Positions 1-7,043 of a stretch of DNA of 14,418 bases are shown here, piece after piece. Each line of letters starts with the position of its first letter. Position 1 is the stretch's first letter. Below the pieces are notes generated by a model. The model was not told the DNA's origin. It made no database searches and saw only the letters and a program-made list of their open reading frames with translations. This stretch comes from Fervidifonticultor_A octavus_A (GTDB taxonomy: Bacteria; Sysuimicrobiota; Sysuimicrobiia; Sysuimicrobiales; Humicultoraceae), in contig JAVKID010000076.1 of NCBI GenBank assembly GCA_031459655.1, positions 1 through 14,418 on the forward strand, in the 5' to 3' direction. Position numbers and translations under genes: made by a program.

Positions 1-1
1 C

Positions 2-1024
2 AGGATGACGGGAGTCCTCCACTGGGTGATGATCTGGTCGCTCCAGGAGCGCAACCAGCTCATCACCGACGGCGGCGACAACATCATGCGGATTGTGCTC
101 CTGTTCCTCGTCCTGGTGAACACAGGAGCCTGCTTGGCGGTAGGCGGCTCTTGGGGTTCCCGTCGGAGGCCCGCCGCGCTCCGCGAGGTTCTGGCCGTCG
201 CGCACAACTTCGGGGTCCTGCTTGTCCTCGCCCAACTCGCCGTGCTCTACACGAGCACCGGCCTGTACAAGGCCATGGGGGAACTCTGGCAAAACGGCAC
301 CGCCCTCTACTACATCCTGCGGGTCGACGAGTTCTCCTGGCCGGCCAAAGCGGCCTTCATCTACGGCAACCCCTATCTGGTCGTCCTGGGGACGTACGGA
401 ACCGTCCTGTTCGAGGTCCTCTTCGCCCCCTCGTTGCTCAACCGGTGGAGCCGCTACGCGGTGATCGCGGTGGGCGTCAGCTTCCACGTCGGGATCGCGA
501 TCATCATGGGACTGGTGACCTTCGGGTGGAGCATGCTGAGTCTCTACCCGCTCTTGCTGACCGACTCGGAATACCGGGCTGTTCGGGCATGGTGCGTCCG
601 GCGTCTCGGGTTGATCGTCTTCTACGACGGGTGGTGTCCGCTGTGCACCCGCAGCGTCCGGTGGCTGGCTGCCCTGGACCTGCTCTCGCTGGTGCAGTGT
701 GTGTCGTTTCGGGATCCCGGCGTCCTTGAGCGCCACGGCCTGGACGCGAGCGGCGCCGCGCGGCGGATCCAGTGTGTCGGGCGGAGCGGGAAGGTACGCG
801 AGGGGGCGGACACACTCATCGCTATCGCGGTTCGATCGCCGGTCCTGCTCCCTGTCGTCCCCCTCCTGGTGGCTGGACGGCTGATCGCCGGCCAGCGCCT
901 CTACGATGCCGTGGCCTCGCGCCGGTTGGTCCTGGTCCCCGGCGCCTGTGACAGGCACTGTGACGTCGCCGTGGCGGCCGCAGGAACGCGGCCGGCTGGA
1001 AGGTCGGACCGGATGCCGCTCTAA
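2..1024 (+). CDS. HTTM-like membrane protein with C-terminal DCC (DUF393) thiol-disulfide domain, 5' partial
   Basis: The frame is open to the window edge, so the N-terminus is missing; residue numbers count from the ATG at 5. The first ~190 residues carry several hydrophobic segments (about 28-48, 65-85, 122-145, 152-185). The opening 'TDGGDNIMR' resembles an internal HTTM (vitamin K-dependent gamma-carboxylase-like) helix boundary, so true residues probably precede it. From about 203 there is a DUF393/DCC domain with the motif YDGWCPLC (Y207, D208, G209, C211, C214), a thioredoxin-like CxxC redox signature. HTTM and DCC domains do occur in one protein in other bacteria. A redox role at or near the membrane is inferred; the substrate is unknown. 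The gene ends in TAA and overlaps the convergent minus-strand gene by 4 nt. Domain assignment for DCC is firm, for HTTM moderate. Confidence 0.82.
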   Translation, partial: RMTGVLHWVMIWSLQERNQLITDGGDNIMRIVLLFLVLVNTGACLAVGGSWGSRRRPAALREVLAVAHNFGVLLVLAQLAVLYTSTGLYKAMGELWQNGTALYYILRVDEFSWPAKAAFIYGNPYLVVLGTYGTVLFEVLFAPSLLNRWSRYAVIAVGVSFHVGIAIIMGLVTFGWSMLSLYPLLLTDSEYRAVRAWCVRRLGLIVFYDGWCPLCTRSVRWLAALDLLSLVQCVSFRDPGVLERHGLDASGAARRIQCVGRSGKVREGADTLIAIAVRSPVLLPVVPLLVAGRLIAGQRLYDAVASRRLVLVPGACDRHCDVAVAAAGTRPAGRSDRMPL

Positions 1025-1968
1025 GGGTGGATGGGCGGGAGCCGGTGCACGGTCACCAGTCCCGGAGGCGCGGCCAGCACCTGGGGGACGGCATTCACCG
1101 CGATCGCGCAGGTGGCGACGTCGCCGTGGACCCCGCCGGCGATCGCCATGGAAATCGGCGGGTCCCCCTCGATGACGACGGCATCGCGCGGATGCGGAGC
1201 GCCGACAGCCATGGTCAGGTCCAGCGTGATCACCGGCCGGCCGTCCCGCACCCCCACGGCCACCTGGTGCAGGCCGCGGACGTCAGCACCGTCCCGGACC
1301 GGCTCGATGGTCTCGGTGATCGCCTCCAGCGGCCAGCCCAGCGCATCCGCGATCATCGCCACGGACTCCGGGAGGCCGACGTGGCCGATCCGGCCGGCGG
1401 CGACACCCGCCTCGAATGTGCCCGGGTCGAGCCCGGCGCCGACCTTCCGCTGGAGCGGGAGGCGGCGGTGTCCGGCGTCGACGACGCGCGTGACATGGAC
1501 CGCGCGCACTTCCCGACAGGGGGCCATCAGCGCGATGGGCAGCAGGTCCATCACGAAGCCCGGATTGACGCCTACGCCGACGACCGCGACCCCCCTGGCC
1601 TTCGCGGCCTCATCAATCCGCCGGGCCTCGTCCGGGTGATGGCGCCAGGGGAAGGCGAGTTCCTCGCAGGTGGAGATCACGCACGCGCCGGCCTCGACGC
1701 ACTCCAGGATCTGGGGGAGCACCTGGGCCAGACGGGACTGGGTCGAGAGCAGCACCACCCGGGCGTCCGAGGCCAGCGCCGCCCGGGCCTCCGCGGTCAC
1801 GGTCACGCCCAGCGGCGACCGCCCGAGCAGCGTGCCCAGATCGCGGCCGGCCTTCTGGGGGTCGATGTCGACGGCCCCGGCAGGACGGTATCCACGGTCC
1901 AGGGCAACCTCGGCGATGCCCAGGCCGATGGGGCCCAATCCATAGTGCACGGTCGCCGTTGGTATCAT
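1021..1968 (-). CDS. NAD(P)-dependent dehydrogenase, DapB-like / 2,4-diaminopentanoate dehydrogenase-like
   Basis: The 315-residue protein opens with a Rossmann fold: HYGLGPIGLG gives the dinucleotide motif GxGxxG (G10, G12, G15), followed by 'AVDIDPQKAGRDLG', which places an acidic residue after beta-2. The middle stretch 'GVGVNPGFVMDLLPI' is typical of dihydrodipicolinate-reductase-like proteins annotated as 2,4-diaminopentanoate dehydrogenase (Ord), an enzyme of ornithine fermentation. None of the other ornithine-pathway genes (oraS, oraE, ortA, ortB) is present here, so the substrate is unproven. The frame stays open upstream to an ATG at 1998. I prefer the ATG at 1968 because the family begins a few residues before GxGxxG and a good promoter would start transcription near 2006, leaving only about 8 nt before 1998. 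The gene is divergent from the aminotransferase; a shared amino-acid pathway is possible but inferred. Confidence 0.8.
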   Translation of the reverse strand: MIPTATVHYGLGPIGLGIAEVALDRGYRPAGAVDIDPQKAGRDLGTLLGRSPLGVTVTAEARAALASDARVVLLSTQSRLAQVLPQILECVEAGACVISTCEELAFPWRHHPDEARRIDEAAKARGVAVVGVGVNPGFVMDLLPIALMAPCREVRAVHVTRVVDAGHRRLPLQRKVGAGLDPGTFEAGVAAGRIGHVGLPESVAMIADALGWPLEAITETIEPVRDGADVRGLHQVAVGVRDGRPVITLDLTMAVGAPHPRDAVVIEGDPPISMAIAGGVHGDVATCAIAVNAVPQVLAAPPGLVTVHRLPPIHP

Positions 1969-2012
1969 CGTTGAGGGTGACCTGTCACGGACGGTCATCC
2001 GCGACGCTGTTC

Positions 2013-2042
2013 ATTCTAGCAGAGGGGCTCCGGGACGGCCAA
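2013..2042 (-). promoter_or_regulatory. Sigma70-like promoter for the DapB-like dehydrogenase
   Basis: Read on the minus strand, TTGGCC (2042-2037) and TAGAAT (2018-2013) are separated by 18 nt. They match consensus at 4/6 and 5/6 positions. Predicted transcription start is near 2006, giving a 5' leader of about 38 nt to the preferred ATG at 1968. No clear plus-strand promoter for the divergent aminotransferase was seen in the same intergenic region. Confidence 0.5.
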
Positions 2043-2179
2043 TCCGGTTGCAGCCGGAGCGGGCGTCGACCACAGCCCGCAGGGAGAGAAGGACAGCCTG
2101 CAGAAGCCCTCACGGGAGTGTGAGCGACCGAGGGCGCCATCGCAGGGCGATGGAGACGACGGCGAAGGAGGAGCGGGCG

Positions 2180-3370
2180 GTGGAGCTGGAGCTGGCAGCA
2201 CGGATGGGCACGCTGGGCACGGAGACGGCGTTCGAGGTGCTGGCGCGGGCCAGGCAGCTGGAAGCGCAGGGACGCCACATCATCCACCTCGAGATCGGGG
2301 AGCCCGACTTCGACACCCCGCCCCACATCGTGGAGGCGGCGATCCGGGCGATGCGGGAGGGGTACACCCACTACACGCCCGCGGCCGGCCTGATGGAGGC
2401 CCGGCGGGCAGTGGCCGAGTACATGAGTCGGACGCGCGGCATCACGGTCGAAACCTCGAACATCGTGATCGTGCCGGGATCCAAGAACGTCCTGCTGTTC
2501 ACCCTGTTGGCCTTGGTGAATCCCGGTGACGAGGTCATCTACCCTGATCCCGGCTATCCCATCTACGAGTCGCTGGCCCGCTTTGTCGGTGCGACCCTGC
2601 GTCCGATCCGGCTGCGGGAAGAGCAGGAGTTCCGGTTCGACCTGGACGAGTTCCGCTCGATGCTGTCGCCGCGCACGCGCCTGGTGGTGCTCAACTCGCC
2701 CCACAACCCGTGCGGGTCGATGCTGGACCGCGCCGACCTGGAGGCCATCGCCGAGGCGGTGCTCCCCACGCGCGCCTACGTCCTCGCCGACGAGATCTAC
2801 GGCCGCATCGTCTACGAAGGCGGCATGCAGTTCAGCATCGCGAGCCTGCCCGGGATGCAGGACCGCACCATCATCCTGGACGGGCTGTCCAAGACCTATG
2901 CCATGACGGGGTGGCGGATCGGGTTCGGGGTGGCGCGGGCCGATCTGGTGGAGCGGATGGCCCAGCTGATGATCAACACCAGTTCCTGCGCGGCGGCGTT
3001 CTCGCAGATGGCCGCCATCGCGGCGCTGACGGGCCCCCAGGATGCGGTCGACCGGATGGTCGCCGAGTTCCGCGCCCGGCGGGACCTCATCACCTCGGAA
3101 CTCAACCGGATCGACGGCGTCCGGTGTCTGGTCCCCCGCGGGGCCTTCTACGTCTTCCCGAACGTGTCGGCCATCGATGGCGACGCCAGGCGGCTGGCGG
3201 CGTTCCTCTTGGAGGAGGCCGGCGTGGCCTGTCTGTCCGGGACCGCCTTCGGGGAGTATGGACAGGGCTACCTGCGGTTTTCCTACGCGAACAGCCAGGA
3301 GAACATCCGCGAGGGGATGCGGCGCATACGCGAGGCGCTGCCGAAGTACCGGCCCGCCGTGCGGGCGTAG
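2180..3370 (+). CDS. Pyridoxal-phosphate aminotransferase, class I/II
   Basis: This 396-residue fold-type I aminotransferase transfers an amino group between an amino acid and a 2-oxo acid in the cytoplasm. Visible motifs are 'GEPDFDTPP' near the N-terminus, the PLP-contact segment NSPHNPCG (N176), DEIY (D204, Y207), the Schiff-base lysine in SKTYAMTGWR (K238), and the C-terminal YLRFSYAN, whose R366 should bind the substrate carboxylate. The length is normal for the aspartate/alanine aminotransferase-like group; the substrate cannot be read from sequence. The frame is open back to an ATG at 2048, and an ATG also exists at 2150. The GTG at 2180 has a perfect AAGGAGG (2165-2171) eight nt upstream, and starting there gives a normal family N-terminus. 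It is divergent from the dehydrogenase gene. Confidence 0.92.
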   Translation: MELELAARMGTLGTETAFEVLARARQLEAQGRHIIHLEIGEPDFDTPPHIVEAAIRAMREGYTHYTPAAGLMEARRAVAEYMSRTRGITVETSNIVIVPGSKNVLLFTLLALVNPGDEVIYPDPGYPIYESLARFVGATLRPIRLREEQEFRFDLDEFRSMLSPRTRLVVLNSPHNPCGSMLDRADLEAIAEAVLPTRAYVLADEIYGRIVYEGGMQFSIASLPGMQDRTIILDGLSKTYAMTGWRIGFGVARADLVERMAQLMINTSSCAAAFSQMAAIAALTGPQDAVDRMVAEFRARRDLITSELNRIDGVRCLVPRGAFYVFPNVSAIDGDARRLAAFLLEEAGVACLSGTAFGEYGQGYLRFSYANSQENIREGMRRIREALPKYRPAVRA

Positions 3371-3398
3371 GGCGGACTGCGCGTCGGCGAGGCGCCCC

Positions 3399-3664
3399 AT
3401 GCGAGGGCGGTTCTCTTCCGCCGCCGTCATCGAACGGGGCCTGGCCACGATCCAGCGGATCTGGGGCCATCGCTTCTCGCGGTGCTCCTGCCTGTGACAC
3501 CGTTACCCCTGGCCGTCGTGCTCTATCTCTTGACCGGCCATGTCACGGCCTTCGCCGGGCTGTGCGCGCTCAGCCTGATCGGCCTGCTGATCCTTCGGCC
3601 CCGCGTTGAGGAATGGCAGGAGGTCGCCACGCGCACCCCGATCCTTGCGGATCGAATTCCTTGA
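3399..3664 (+). pseudogene. Small two-TM membrane protein gene interrupted by a frameshift (putative)
   Basis: No intact gene is seen here. Frame A begins at ATG 3399 behind a GAGG about 6 nt upstream and reads MRGRFSSAAVIERGLATIQ, but stops at 3497. From about 3466 the coding-like composition continues in another frame to a TGA at 3662-3664, with two hydrophobic segments (PSLLAVLLPV...AVVLYLL and AGLCALSLIGLLIL) and a charged tail. Adding one G to the GGGG run at 3463-3466 would join the parts into one protein of about 88 residues. Third-position GC is high on both sides of the join. The isolated second half, from a GTG at 3482, has no Shine-Dalgarno. A sequencing or assembly indel explains this as well as true decay. 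I do not recognise the family. Confidence 0.35.
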
Positions 3665-3975
3665 GGGGGACCAGACCGCCACTACCCGCCGCCAGTGCCG
3701 GGCGGTCGCGGAGTTCACGTTCCGACGCGCGGGGGCCCGGCGCCCGGGTCTCCGGCGGCCCAAGGACACCGTGAGCCGATTTGCTCCTTCTCACTCTGCT
3801 CGCCGCCTACGCGCCGCTGGCCTTCTTCCCGCGGCGGAGCGTGGGTGCATCCCACCGATCTCGCCCGGTTCGGCGCCTTCCGCGCGGCCCGCCGGGAGCG
3901 GACTACCCGCAGGTCGCACCGGGAAAGATCCCTTCGCAGACCCTGGACCGAGGGCGCTGCCGAGGGGGTGAACTC
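3665..3975 (+). other. Gene-free stretch with frame-hopping coding-like composition (possible remnant)
   Basis: No frame is open long enough to be a credible gene. Coding-like third-position GC appears first in one frame (about 3670-3780, reading TTRRQCRAVAEFTFRRAG), then in the next (3781-3830, reading LLLLTLLAAYAPLAFFP), then in the third (about 3840-3905, reading WVHPTDLARFGAFRAARR). This could be an eroded gene with several indels, error-prone sequence, or chance in GC-rich DNA. The end of the region supplies the Shine-Dalgarno GAGGGGG (3962-3968) of the next gene. No terminator or promoter could be assigned with confidence. Confidence 0.2.
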
Positions 3976-4611
3976 ATGGAGGCTGGACGCCGGTGGAAGA
4001 CGGCCGGAGGCGTGGCCACCTGGGGCGCGGCGGTCCTCCTCGCCGGCCAGGTTGCCCTGGCGGCGCCGGCGGCAGTGGCCGCCTATTTCCCGCTGATGGA
4101 GGGGACCCTGTGGGTCTACCGTACGAATGCCGGCGAGGTGATGATTCGGGTTGGGAAGACGATGCCGGTGGGCCGGCACGTCTGCCAGGCGATCGAGACC
4201 GTGGTGGGAGGGACGGCGACGCAGGTTGAATGCTACCGGGTGGTGCCCGATGGCGTGTACGCGCACCAGCGCAGTTACGCCGCGGGGACCGTGGTCCTGG
4301 ATCCTCCGCAGCGGGTCCTGGCCGCCCCGGTCCGGGTGGGAAACCGTTGGGAGTGGACCGGTCGGATGGGCGACCAGGGGGTCGTCATTCACTACACGTG
4401 GGCCCGGCGTGAGACCGTCGCCGTGCCGGCTGGAACCTACGAGGCGATGCAGCTGTACTTCACCGGGGTGCTGGGACAGGACACGCGCGTCCAGTCCTGG
4501 CGATGGTATGCGCCGGGGGTCGGCATGATCAAGGAGGATTCGCTGATCTCCAAGGGATCACAGTCGCTGCGCACCTACGCGGAACTCGTGCGGATGACGC
4601 GGCCGCAGTGA
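3976..4611 (+). CDS. Exported hypothetical protein
   Basis: The product is 211 residues. Basic residues (MEAGRRWK) are followed by a hydrophobic stretch (about 11-34) ending in small residues (APAAVAA), which looks like a Sec signal peptide or an uncleaved N-terminal anchor. The rest is soluble and beta-rich looking, opening with 'YFPLMEGTLWVYRT', a pattern common in secreted proteins of unknown function, and later 'VPAGTYEAMQLYF' and 'WRWYAPGVGMIKED'. I recognise no catalytic motif. The ATG at 3976 has GAGGGGG 7 nt upstream. The frame continues upstream to a TTG at 3781, but that extension would put a second hydrophobic stretch before the signal peptide and lacks a ribosome site. The stop overlaps the next start by one base (TGATG), so the two genes are translationally coupled. 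Confidence 0.75.
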   Translation: MEAGRRWKTAGGVATWGAAVLLAGQVALAAPAAVAAYFPLMEGTLWVYRTNAGEVMIRVGKTMPVGRHVCQAIETVVGGTATQVECYRVVPDGVYAHQRSYAAGTVVLDPPQRVLAAPVRVGNRWEWTGRMGDQGVVIHYTWARRETVAVPAGTYEAMQLYFTGVLGQDTRVQSWRWYAPGVGMIKEDSLISKGSQSLRTYAELVRMTRPQ

Positions 4612-6392
4612 TGCCGGCGGGCATGCGGCGGCTGATCGTCGCCTCGTTCCTGGGACTCCTGCCGTGCGTGGTGCTTCCCGTCGCGTCGGCTGTCGCCAAG
4701 TCCTTCACCTTCGGGCGCGTCGCTATCGAGGCCGTGGTCTCGCCTGAGGGGGATCTGGCCATCACCGAGGCGCGGACGTACCGGTTCGACGGGGACTTCT
4801 CGTGGGCGACCTATCGGCTCCCGCTCGTGGGAGCGTCCCGCATCCGCGACATCCGCATCGCCGATGAACGCGGGCCGCTCCGGCGGACCGGCACCGCCGG
4901 CCCGGGCACGTACCAGGTCGGTCGGGACGGCGGCGCGGTGGTGATCCGCTGGGGATTCGCGGCGTCGAATGAGTCCCGCACCTTCGTGATTTCCTACGGG
5001 CTGGACGACGTCGTGACGGTCTACGACGACGTCGCGGAACTCTACTGGACGTTCATCGGCACCGGCTGGGATCGCCCGAGCGAGGACGTGGCCATCACCG
5101 TCCGGCTGCCGGGCGGGCTGCGCGCCGACCAGATCAGGGTCTGGGGACACGGCCCCCTGCACGGCGAGGCGCGGCCGGTCCCAGGCGGCGCCGTCCTGAC
5201 CGTCCGGAATCTCCCGGCGTTCTCGATGGTGGAGGCCCGCGTGGTGTTCCCCAAGGAGGCCGTTCCCCAGGCGCGCAGGCGTCTGGCAGAGGTCGCCCTG
5301 CCACGCATCCTGGGTGAAGAGGGCGCCTGGGCCCGGCAGGCCAACCGTCACCGGGTCATGCAGCGGCTCCTGCTCGGCTCGCTGGCCGGCCTGCCCATCG
5401 TCGCGCTCGGGCTGTGGGCCTTCCTGTATCTGCGCTTCGGCCGGGAGCCCCGGCCCCGGGGGCCGGAGGGGTACTATCGTGAACTCCCGGGTTCCTACCC
5501 GCCCGCGGAACTGGGGGCGCTGTGGCGGTTCGGCTCCGTCCAGCCGGCCGACTTCGCCGCCACCGTCCTGGACCTGGTCCGGCGCGGGTATCTGTCGGTC
5601 GAGACCGCGGCGGCAGACCGCAGCGAGTCGTACGCCCTGGTCCGCACGGGGAAGACCGAGGGCCTGCACCCGTTCGAGGCCGATGCGCTGGCGATGCTCT
5701 TCGGCCGCTCCCACGCCGAGGGCCAGCGGGTCACGATCGACCGCCGCATGGGGCCGCCCGCGGAGACCAGGCGTCGCATCGGCGAGCAGTTCTCGGGATG
5801 GGCGGCGAGGGTCTCGAAGGACGCCTCGGCGCGAGGCTTCTTCGACCCGGTGAGCATGACCCTGAGCACGGTCTGCCTGGCTGCCGGCATCCTCCTGATG
5901 ATCCTTGGGGGAGTCGTCGCTGTGCTCGTGCAGGCCATCCCGGGCGTCACCGTCGCCCTCTCCGGCCTCGTGCTGGCCGCCGGCAGCGGTGCGGTCAGGC
6001 GGCGCTCGCAGCAGGGCGCGGACGACCTCCTCCGCTGGCAGGGGTTCAGGCAGTTCCTCCTGGACTTCTCGGAGATGCCGCACGCCGAGCTCCCCTCGCT
6101 GGCGATCTGGGAGCACTACCTCGTCTACGCGGTGCCGCTGGGGGTGGCCGATCGCGTCATCCGCCAGCTCCGATCGCTCTATCCCGCGGAGGAACTCGCG
6201 GCCTCGCCGGGACTGCGTCCATGGGCTGCGGCATCGTCCGCCCGTGGGGCCGACCCGCTGGCATCGCTTGGCGCCTTCGCCACGGCGCTGGCCTCGGCCA
6301 CCTCGTCGGCGAGTTCGGGGAGCGGTCGGGGAGGAGGCTTCTCCGGCGGGGGCGGCGGAGGCGGCGGGGGATCCGGCGGATCGGCGGGCTAG
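4611..6392 (+). CDS. DUF2207 domain membrane protein
   Basis: The 593-residue protein has an N-terminal signal peptide (about 1-28). An extracytoplasmic DUF2207 domain follows, with the pattern 'SPEGDLAITEARTYRFDGDFSWATYRLPL'. Next comes a membrane helix near 253-272, then the cytoplasmic segment 'YYRELPGSYPPAELGALWRFGSVQPADFAATVLDLVRRGYLSVE', a winged-helix-like hallmark of the family. Two more helices lie near 417-460, and a Ser/Gly-rich low-complexity tail (about 565-593) resembles the tails ending many DUF2207 proteins. Function is unknown; a role at the cell envelope is inferred. The ATG at 4611 overlaps the TGA of the upstream exported protein, so the pair forms an operon. An ATG at 4623 is an alternative start. 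Family assignment is strong, function open. Confidence 0.88.
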   Translation: MPAGMRRLIVASFLGLLPCVVLPVASAVAKSFTFGRVAIEAVVSPEGDLAITEARTYRFDGDFSWATYRLPLVGASRIRDIRIADERGPLRRTGTAGPGTYQVGRDGGAVVIRWGFAASNESRTFVISYGLDDVVTVYDDVAELYWTFIGTGWDRPSEDVAITVRLPGGLRADQIRVWGHGPLHGEARPVPGGAVLTVRNLPAFSMVEARVVFPKEAVPQARRRLAEVALPRILGEEGAWARQANRHRVMQRLLLGSLAGLPIVALGLWAFLYLRFGREPRPRGPEGYYRELPGSYPPAELGALWRFGSVQPADFAATVLDLVRRGYLSVETAAADRSESYALVRTGKTEGLHPFEADALAMLFGRSHAEGQRVTIDRRMGPPAETRRRIGEQFSGWAARVSKDASARGFFDPVSMTLSTVCLAAGILLMILGGVVAVLVQAIPGVTVALSGLVLAAGSGAVRRRSQQGADDLLRWQGFRQFLLDFSEMPHAELPSLAIWEHYLVYAVPLGVADRVIRQLRSLYPAEELAASPGLRPWAAASSARGADPLASLGAFATALASATSSASSGSGRGGGFSGGGGGGGGGSGGSAG

Positions 6393-6412
6393 CCTGGCCC
6401 CTCGGGCCGGGC
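6392..6412 (+). terminator. Shared hairpin between convergent genes
   Basis: A 9-bp stem (6392-6400 with 6404-6412, one G-U pair) closes a 3-nt loop. It lies immediately after the DUF2207 stop and 14 nt before the end of the convergent regulator gene. There is no T-tract on the plus side, so it may act as a weak bidirectional terminator or as a 3'-end stabiliser. Confidence 0.45.
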
Positions 6413-6425
6413 GTGCTCACTCACA

Positions 6426-6905
6426 CTACGATGCTCGGTGCAGCAGATGGCGGGCCAGCTGCAGCAGTGCCCGCCGGTCCTCGGGCCGCAGCCGGCGGCC
6501 GATCACCAGCAGTTCGCTGAGGACCAGGTCGCCCGCCTCCGGCGTGTCGGCCAGGCCGCGCCGCCTGTGCCTGGCCCGCGGCGAACCGGCGGTCTCCGAA
6601 TCACCCGAGAACAGCGGCAGCGGTTTCCCACGTTTCAGGGGGAGTTGCACTGCGCGCGAGGGGGCCGGCTCCCCCGGCAGCGGCACCGACAGCTCCTCCA
6701 CGTACTGCAGGAAGGCACTTCCCCTCATGCCGAAAGCGCGGGCGATCTTCGCGACAATGTCGGCGGAGGGGCGCTTGAGGCCGCGCTCGATCTCCGACAG
6801 GTACGAGTGGGAGATCCCGGCGAGGGCGGCAGCCTCTTCGCGGGAGAGGCCCTTCGATGCCCGCAGGGTCTCGATGGCCCTGCCGAAGTCCAGTCGGCTC
6901 CGCAT
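6426..6905 (-). CDS. XRE-family helix-turn-helix transcriptional regulator
   Basis: The 159-residue protein has a Cro/C1-type HTH at about residues 7-62: 'FGRAIETLRASKGLSREEAAALAGISHSYLSEIERG' is followed by 'KRPSADIVAKIARAFGM', the canonical five-helix layout in which ISHSYLSEIERG is the recognition region. The C-terminal half is unassigned, with a basic linker (RARHRRRG) and a Leu/Arg-rich end helix (EDRRALLQLARHLLHR) that could mediate dimerisation. The start at 6905 has a purine-rich GGGGGA 6 nt upstream. It is convergent to the DUF2207 operon and lies downstream of the amidohydrolase on the same strand with a 138-nt gap. Its targets cannot be told; neither self-regulation nor control of the neighbours is shown by a visible operator. 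Confidence 0.85.
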   Translation of the reverse strand: MRSRLDFGRAIETLRASKGLSREEAAALAGISHSYLSEIERGLKRPSADIVAKIARAFGMRGSAFLQYVEELSVPLPGEPAPSRAVQLPLKRGKPLPLFSGDSETAGSPRARHRRRGLADTPEAGDLVLSELLVIGRRLRPEDRRALLQLARHLLHRAS

Positions 6906-7043
6906 GATGCGTCCCCCGGAGTCCCGCGACAGTGGGATCCGCGATCGTGGCAGAGGATTCGCCGTCGCAGCACCCGGGTCCCCCCCCGCCTGGACGGCGG
7001 TGCGGGAATCGGCCGACGGACCGCGCGCCGGAACGAGGTGCCG

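Noticed and set aside
1985..3448. 487-codon open frame on the minus strand over the aminotransferase
   Set aside because: It is antisense to a motif-complete aminotransferase gene and its translation is rich in Arg/His/Gly/Pro with no domain. It results from high third-position GC on the opposite strand.
3781..3975. TTG-started upstream extension of the exported protein
   Set aside because: No ribosome site, and it would put a second hydrophobic stretch plus an Arg/Pro-rich linker before a normal signal peptide. The ATG at 3976 has a good Shine-Dalgarno.
4575..6116. 513-codon open frame on the minus strand over the DUF2207 gene
   Set aside because: A GC-driven shadow of the DUF2207 gene, with no recognisable motif and no ribosome site.
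6310..6389. GGC/GGG repeat tract as a possible DNA repeat element
   Set aside because: It codes in frame for the glycine-rich tail typical of DUF2207 proteins, so no separate repeat element is needed.
6980..7000. C8 run and CCGCC-TGGAC-GGCGG hairpin after the amidohydrolase as a terminator
   Set aside because: The stem is only 5 bp and no T-tract follows on the minus strand; too weak to annotate.
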